In this document: positions 59,993 through 64,000 of the stretch, piece by piece | Numbering within the stretch: position 1 is the stretch's first letter | Layout of the letters: every line of letters starts with the position of its first letter | Origin: Pyrenophora tritici-repentis | Taxonomy: Eukaryota; Ascomycota; Dothideomycetes; Pleosporales; Pleosporaceae | Direction: 5' to 3' | Assembly: GCF_003171515.1 (NCBI RefSeq) | Contig: NC_089391.1 | Location: 310,001 to 374,000 of the forward strand | DNA length: 64,000 nucleotides | Notes under the pieces: generated by a model | The model's database searches: none | The model's input: only the letters and a program-made list of their open reading frames with translations | What the model was told of the DNA's origin: nothing | Translations under genes and position numbers: made by a program

Positions 59993-60506
59993 GTGAAGTT
60001 CTCGCAGCTATAACAAACAAGGAGAACCAATACACAACAGAATGTTAGACAGCATCAAGATTCTCCAAGCGAATCTGAATAAGAGTATCCAGGCTACAGA
60101 GTCTACTCTTCATCTAGCTGTCGAACTAAGGGTTGATATAATTGCAGTCCAAGAGCCTTGGCTCACACCAACAAGAAACAACGACTACGCTGATACTAGG
60201 TCCACTAGCCATGCAGCATACCTCCAGATTCTTCCACAATCCGAACCAAACCTCCGCCCTAGAGTGCTATTCTATATTTCTAGAACGCTATTAGCAGAAA
60301 CCTACCTACTAGAAGGGTTCACATCAGATCCAGACGCTATAGCACTAGTAGTACAGAAAGGAAACCATAAGTTTAATATCTTCAACCTATACAACGAGAG
60401 AGGTGTAGGGGACACAAAGACCATCCCAAGAGTTCTCCTAAATAGTAGACTACCAGAATCGTCTATTCTACTCCTAGACGCAAATGAGCACCACCCTTGG
60501 TGGGAC
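59993..60506 (+). pseudogene. LINE-A family fragment (ORF1 end plus endonuclease)
   Basis: The first ~50 bp are the last codons of ORF1 ('VLAAITNKENQYTTEC') with the same ATGTTAG overlap; from 60042 ORF2 runs 'MLDSIKILQANLNKS', 'VDIIAVQEPWLTP', 'LPESSILLLDANEHHPWWD' as in LINE-A at 36429-37225, but without the solo LTR. Truncated on the left at ORF1 and on the right at 60506 by an LTR-type element. In this copy the QEPW region is intact. Confidence 0.85.
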
Positions 60507-62784
60507 TGTCACGATACTCCAGCTGGGTCATACTTCGGTAGGCCTCAGGGACCCCTTCGGAGACCCATCGGCCCGAGCCAGCCACAGTCACGTGCCATAG
60601 TCGTATATAGCATCTCACTGAATCCTTGATTGCTCCTTAAGGATTCGTCTTAATACAAGCCTATACCTACATCTTAGTGCCTGTTCGAATACTCCTTACA
60701 ATTCGAATCCTTCTCACTCCTTTTTGGACGAACAGTCGCGAGATATCTACTTTTTACTCGATTCTAAACACTTTACTAAAGTGTTCCCACCTTAACTTGC
60801 AAACGATGAGTTCATCGCGCAATACTAGAGGCAAGCAAGCGGCCCGTCGCGGGACTGGCAGCTCTGCAGAGCGCGATCTTAACATCGCAAGCTAACTCGC
60901 ATCTAAGCAGCAGACTCAACGCGAAGAAACCACGCAGGGGAATAAACTCCTCCAGCGTAAGACGCTCGCGGGCGATCAGCGTGATGAGCCCGAGGGCCGT
61001 CGCAACAACGAAGATGACTCCTCTGAGGAGGAGGACGTCGACCCCGAAAACCCTTCGGGTACCCCTAGGAGCGACGAAGGGACGCCCTTAGTTAAACCCC
61101 TCCACAATCATAGGAACGCGCACAACGCCTTACCCATTGGGTCGCATCGACCAGTGGCAGGGGCTTCATCTCCCCACCGCACCCAGTCAGCAGCCGAGTT
61201 TCGTGTGTCGCATATGCACCACGATAACCACGGGGCGACTGGTACTACCGTCGGTTCCAGATCAGGAACTGGCGACGACAGGGAGACTAGGAGCCGCGGC
61301 TCCGCCCCTGTTCCGACACAGGTCCTTACGCCTGTTGTTGGCACCCGTGAATGGGTCGCCCAGCTCACCTCAGACCTTTGGGCGGCTGAGGATAGAGGCG
61401 AACCCGAGGAGAGGCTTGCTAGGCTGCGCGAGAGAGTGGCCACTGCGAACCTACTCCTTACGGCACGAGCAACTACCAGGGAGCCTACGGGCCGACTTAG
61501 CAGCGATACGGATGATGCATCTAAGCTGATGAGGCCCCTGAATGCAGCCACCCCTCGTCCCAAGTTGGGCGACACTGGCAAACTAGCCACTCCACAGCAG
61601 GTGGAGCAATGGATTAAAGACGTTGAGGGCGTCTTTGCTATGGCTGCTGTCTACGAAGACAGCCAAACTAGGTCACTCTGGGTCCTAGGTACTATATCCT
61701 ATGGCGTCCACCGAGAACTCCTGATGCAAAGGCTCAGGGACGGACCGTCAAAGGGTTAGGACTAGGTTAAGAATAAGGAGCGCAGCCTCGTACAAGACCC
61801 CCTCTTAACAAAGTATAAGAACTACATTAAGTTCTTCAACTTCGTCTAGAAAGATTCCGACACAGTAAACTCCTTCTTGCTATAGCTTAGTAAGAGCGAG
61901 TCACTCCTCCCCTAAAGCTTCTTTAAGACGCCTAATGATTAGGACGATAACAAGGCTAAGATTGCCTTCGTCTAGTCTAAGATACCAGACGTGATAAGGC
62001 GGGAGATGCAGCGTTACGGCGCATTTAAAGCTATCTAAACTTAGGCGGACTTCGAGCGAGCACTGCGTAACGCAGAGACGGCCAACCGTGCCCTGACCGC
62101 TCCGACATCGTCCTAGGGGATTACATATAGCTCTAACGGGCGAAGGGTGAAGCGCCCTAACGCCCACGCAGACCAGGGTGGAAAGAGGCAGGATCGGAAG
62201 CCCTCTACCTAGTCTGGCAGAGCGTCCCCTAGTCGTACCGATGGTGGTTCGAAGGGCAACCGCTCGTACAACTCCCAATACTCCTCTAACAAAGGGTATA
62301 GGGATAGTCGTAACGATAGACGTCGTGAGGACAGCCATGAAGGCCGCCGCGAAAACAACCGGCACGAGGATCGCCAGGACGGCAAGCAACCTCAACCGCA
62401 TTGGAAGCAGCGAAGTCGCGACAACCAAGGCAAGACCGATAAGTCAGGAGACTCGGGAAAAGCTAACCCCTAGTTGCAAACCTCTCCCGGTTGCCCCTAG
62501 GGAAGAACTCTAACGGGAAACAGCTTCGCATTGTCATAAATGTAGAAGTTAACCTCCCCGATGGCACCGCGGTGCCTCTCCGAGCGCTGTACGACTCTGG
62601 AGCTGAGATTAATATTATTAGTCTCCACGCAGTACAGCGCCACAAGATGGAACATGCATTGTTCTATGCTCGCCCGATAGCGAGCTTCCTCGACGACAAG
62701 CAGTTGCGACTGCTAAAGCCGTACGACATCACTGTCCATTGCAAGGACGACGAAGGCACGTCAAAAGTAGTCGGCCCTCAGAGG
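60507..62784 (+). pseudogene. Gypsy-type element remnant: LTR-like start, Gag, protease
   Basis: A TGTCACGATACTCC start suggests an LTR, though its end could not be fixed. Gag starts at about 60806 (MSSSRNTRG), hits a TAA at 60893, and is clearest at 61154-61759 ('MRPLNAATPRPKLGDTGKLATPQQVEQWIKD' region). From 61760 to 62480 the coding frame is riddled with TAG/TAA at Gln and Trp positions. A protease with 'RALYDSGAEINIIS' is at 62491-62760. The element is cut at about 62784 by hAT-3, and RT and integrase are missing. Confidence 0.72.
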
Positions 62785-64000
62785 CATAGTTGCCAACAAG
62801 CCAGCCAAGCCAATCTGGGACTTCAGCTTGGCTGGCTTGCAGTTTTCTATAGGCGAGCTTGGCTGGCTTGGCTTGACTGCTCTAAAATAGGCGGATTGGC
62901 TTGATGAGATTGATGGCTTGAGGTTCTTGGCATTTATTTTGGTGTTGAGTTTCAGTATTCGCCCTCGTCATCCCATGTGCTTACATTGTACAAAATATCC
63001 ATCTCCGTGTCAGTTATCGCTGCCTTTGTGGCTACCTGATCGTCTCCCAAGCCAGCTCTCCGCCACCGTCGTACGCACTGTATCGCCGCCAAAAGCTGAG
63101 GTTGTATAGCCCTTCGGCGCGGCTCTAGCAAGTCGCCGAGTTCGCTAAACATGCGCTCACACTCGCAGCTTGACGCTGGGATAGAGAGGACGTCAAGCGC
63201 AAGCTTGCTAAGGCTGGGGTAGTAGTCGCGCAGCGCTACCCAGTATTTTATAGGGTTGTTGGCGTGTTGTGAACCCTTTTCCACGCGCGACTCGCTCCTC
63301 TTCCACCTGTCGTACTCATCCTCCGCTACTTCGTTGGCGGTGCTAGCCCTAGGGTCGATGATGCCGTCGATCGCGTCGTCTATATCGCTTAAGAATACGT
63401 TTGGACGACGTATAGCGCGCGGCGCGGTGTTATACTCAGCCCAAAGGGCGCGAAAACGGCGGTTATTATCGTCGAGCCAGTCAGGCTTGTCAGCCCATGC
63501 TGTGTCGCAGTACGTTCTAAGGTATGGATGGAGTATTGTAGCGGCGTAGTAAGCGGGCGAGAGATCTAATTTGGCGCAGTACTCGTTAGCTTTTGTCCAC
63601 GCCGCGCGCAAATTAATCGCGAGATGGTCCTCTGGCGCCTCAGGGTGCGCGTTGTAGTTAACGGCCTCGTACGCCTTAACGCGCTCCTCGTAGTACCTAA
63701 GTATATACTCAAATACTGGGATAATCTCAGCAATATCACCAAACCCACCACTCTTACTGCGTCCTTCAAGGCGTTTTGTAGCAGCTTTCAGCGGCTTTAA
63801 GACGTCCATATACTCTGTAACAACTGCCCAGTCAGCAGCTGTAAGGCCGTCTGATCGCATCCACGGCTGCGCTTCAGGCAGCCTGTTGCCACGACTTTGG
63901 GCGTACGTGTCCTCATCTCGCACGCGTCTTATATGGTGATTGGCGTAAGCGTTAAGTGCTGGCTGCAGCTTTACAGCGCGCTCAAAGCATGAGTAGTAGG
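62785..64000 (-). mobile_element. hAT-3, left end and transposase part (runs off the window)
   Basis: The left end starts near catagttgccaac and is followed by repeated ccagccaagcc / cttggctggcttg units (62795-62880), again a subterminal array. The transposase is on the minus strand and continues past 64000, so the other end and any duplication are outside the window. Confidence 0.75.
62952..64000 (-). CDS. hAT transposase, C-terminal part (partial at window edge)
   Basis: Open from the window edge to TAA at 62952, 349 codons seen. Related to hAT-2 at 38591-41438: 'PWMRSDGLTAADWAVVTEYMD', 'RLEGRSKSGGFGDIAEIIPVFEYIL', 'YYAATILHPYLRTY', and the dimerisation domain 'PSLSKLALDVLSIPASSCECERMFSE'. 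No stop or frameshift in the visible part, so this may be an intact or recently inserted copy; the N-terminal zinc finger and catalytic core lie outside the window. Confidence 0.85.
   Translation of the reverse strand, partial: YYSCFERAVKLQPALNAYANHHIRRVRDEDTYAQSRGNRLPEAQPWMRSDGLTAADWAVVTEYMDVLKPLKAATKRLEGRSKSGGFGDIAEIIPVFEYILRYYEERVKAYEAVNYNAHPEAPEDHLAINLRAAWTKANEYCAKLDLSPAYYAATILHPYLRTYCDTAWADKPDWLDDNNRRFRALWAEYNTAPRAIRRPNVFLSDIDDAIDGIIDPRASTANEVAEDEYDRWKRSESRVEKGSQHANNPIKYWVALRDYYPSLSKLALDVLSIPASSCECERMFSELGDLLEPRRRAIQPQLLAAIQCVRRWRRAGLGDDQVATKAAITDTEMDILYNVSTWDDEGEY

Noticed and set aside
1..64000. Biosynthetic gene cluster, rRNA, tRNA or telomere repeats
   Set aside because: No synthase-type domains, cloverleaf-like tRNA, rRNA segments or TTAGGG arrays were seen on reading; a tRNA scan could not be run.

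Overview
The window is a transposon-packed stretch of a filamentous ascomycete (Pezizomycotina) genome. Evidence for this: ~50-nt introns with GT...CTAAC/CTGAC...AG signals, a fungal Zn2Cys6 regulator, F-box and other fungus-restricted gene families, Tad-type LINEs, chromodomain Gypsy elements, pogo/Fot-like and hAT transposases, and stop codons that are almost all explained by CpA-to-TpA changes (the signature of repeat-induced point mutation, RIP). No rRNA, tRNA or CRISPR was seen. The species cannot be named from the sequence alone.

Layout. 0-8 kb: pogo, LINE, hAT and Gypsy remnants nested in each other. 8-15 kb: a gene-bearing island with an intact three-exon gene (9064-10216) and a broken F-box gene (12696-14525), surrounded by decayed repeats. 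15.8-21.6 kb: an apparently complete Copia element (Copia-I) with identical LTRs. 22.0-28.95 kb: a minus-strand chromodomain Gypsy element (Gypsy-I) carrying an extra antisense ORF beside its 3' LTR. 28.95-37.9 kb: a LINE (LINE-A) split by a second full Copia element (Copia-II) and then broken by an inversion between two Gypsy LTRs. 37.9-46 kb: Copia, hAT and pogo remnants. 46.5-55.6 kb: a nearly full-length Tad-like LINE (LINE-B) with a complete 3.03-kb hAT inserted at 51754-54786. 56.9-59.7 kb: an 11-exon Zn2Cys6 transcription factor whose reading frame is open over 671 codons and which carries a solo LTR inside an intron. 60-64 kb: LINE, Gypsy and hAT remnants; the last runs off the window.

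How the parts relate. The host genes that remain readable (9064-10216 and 56907-59692) show no RIP-type stops, whereas most repeats do. Exact target-site duplications let the insertion history be read: at least ten solo LTRs with matching 5-bp duplications, several nested. The two Copia families share an unusual expression layout: gag and pol in one frame separated by a single UGA, then a -1 frame change two codons after the integrase catalytic Glu, and the same primer-binding site, complementary to the anticodon arm of a tRNA-Lys(CUU). These shared features, the antisense Gypsy ORF and the intron-lodged solo LTR are the most interesting observations.
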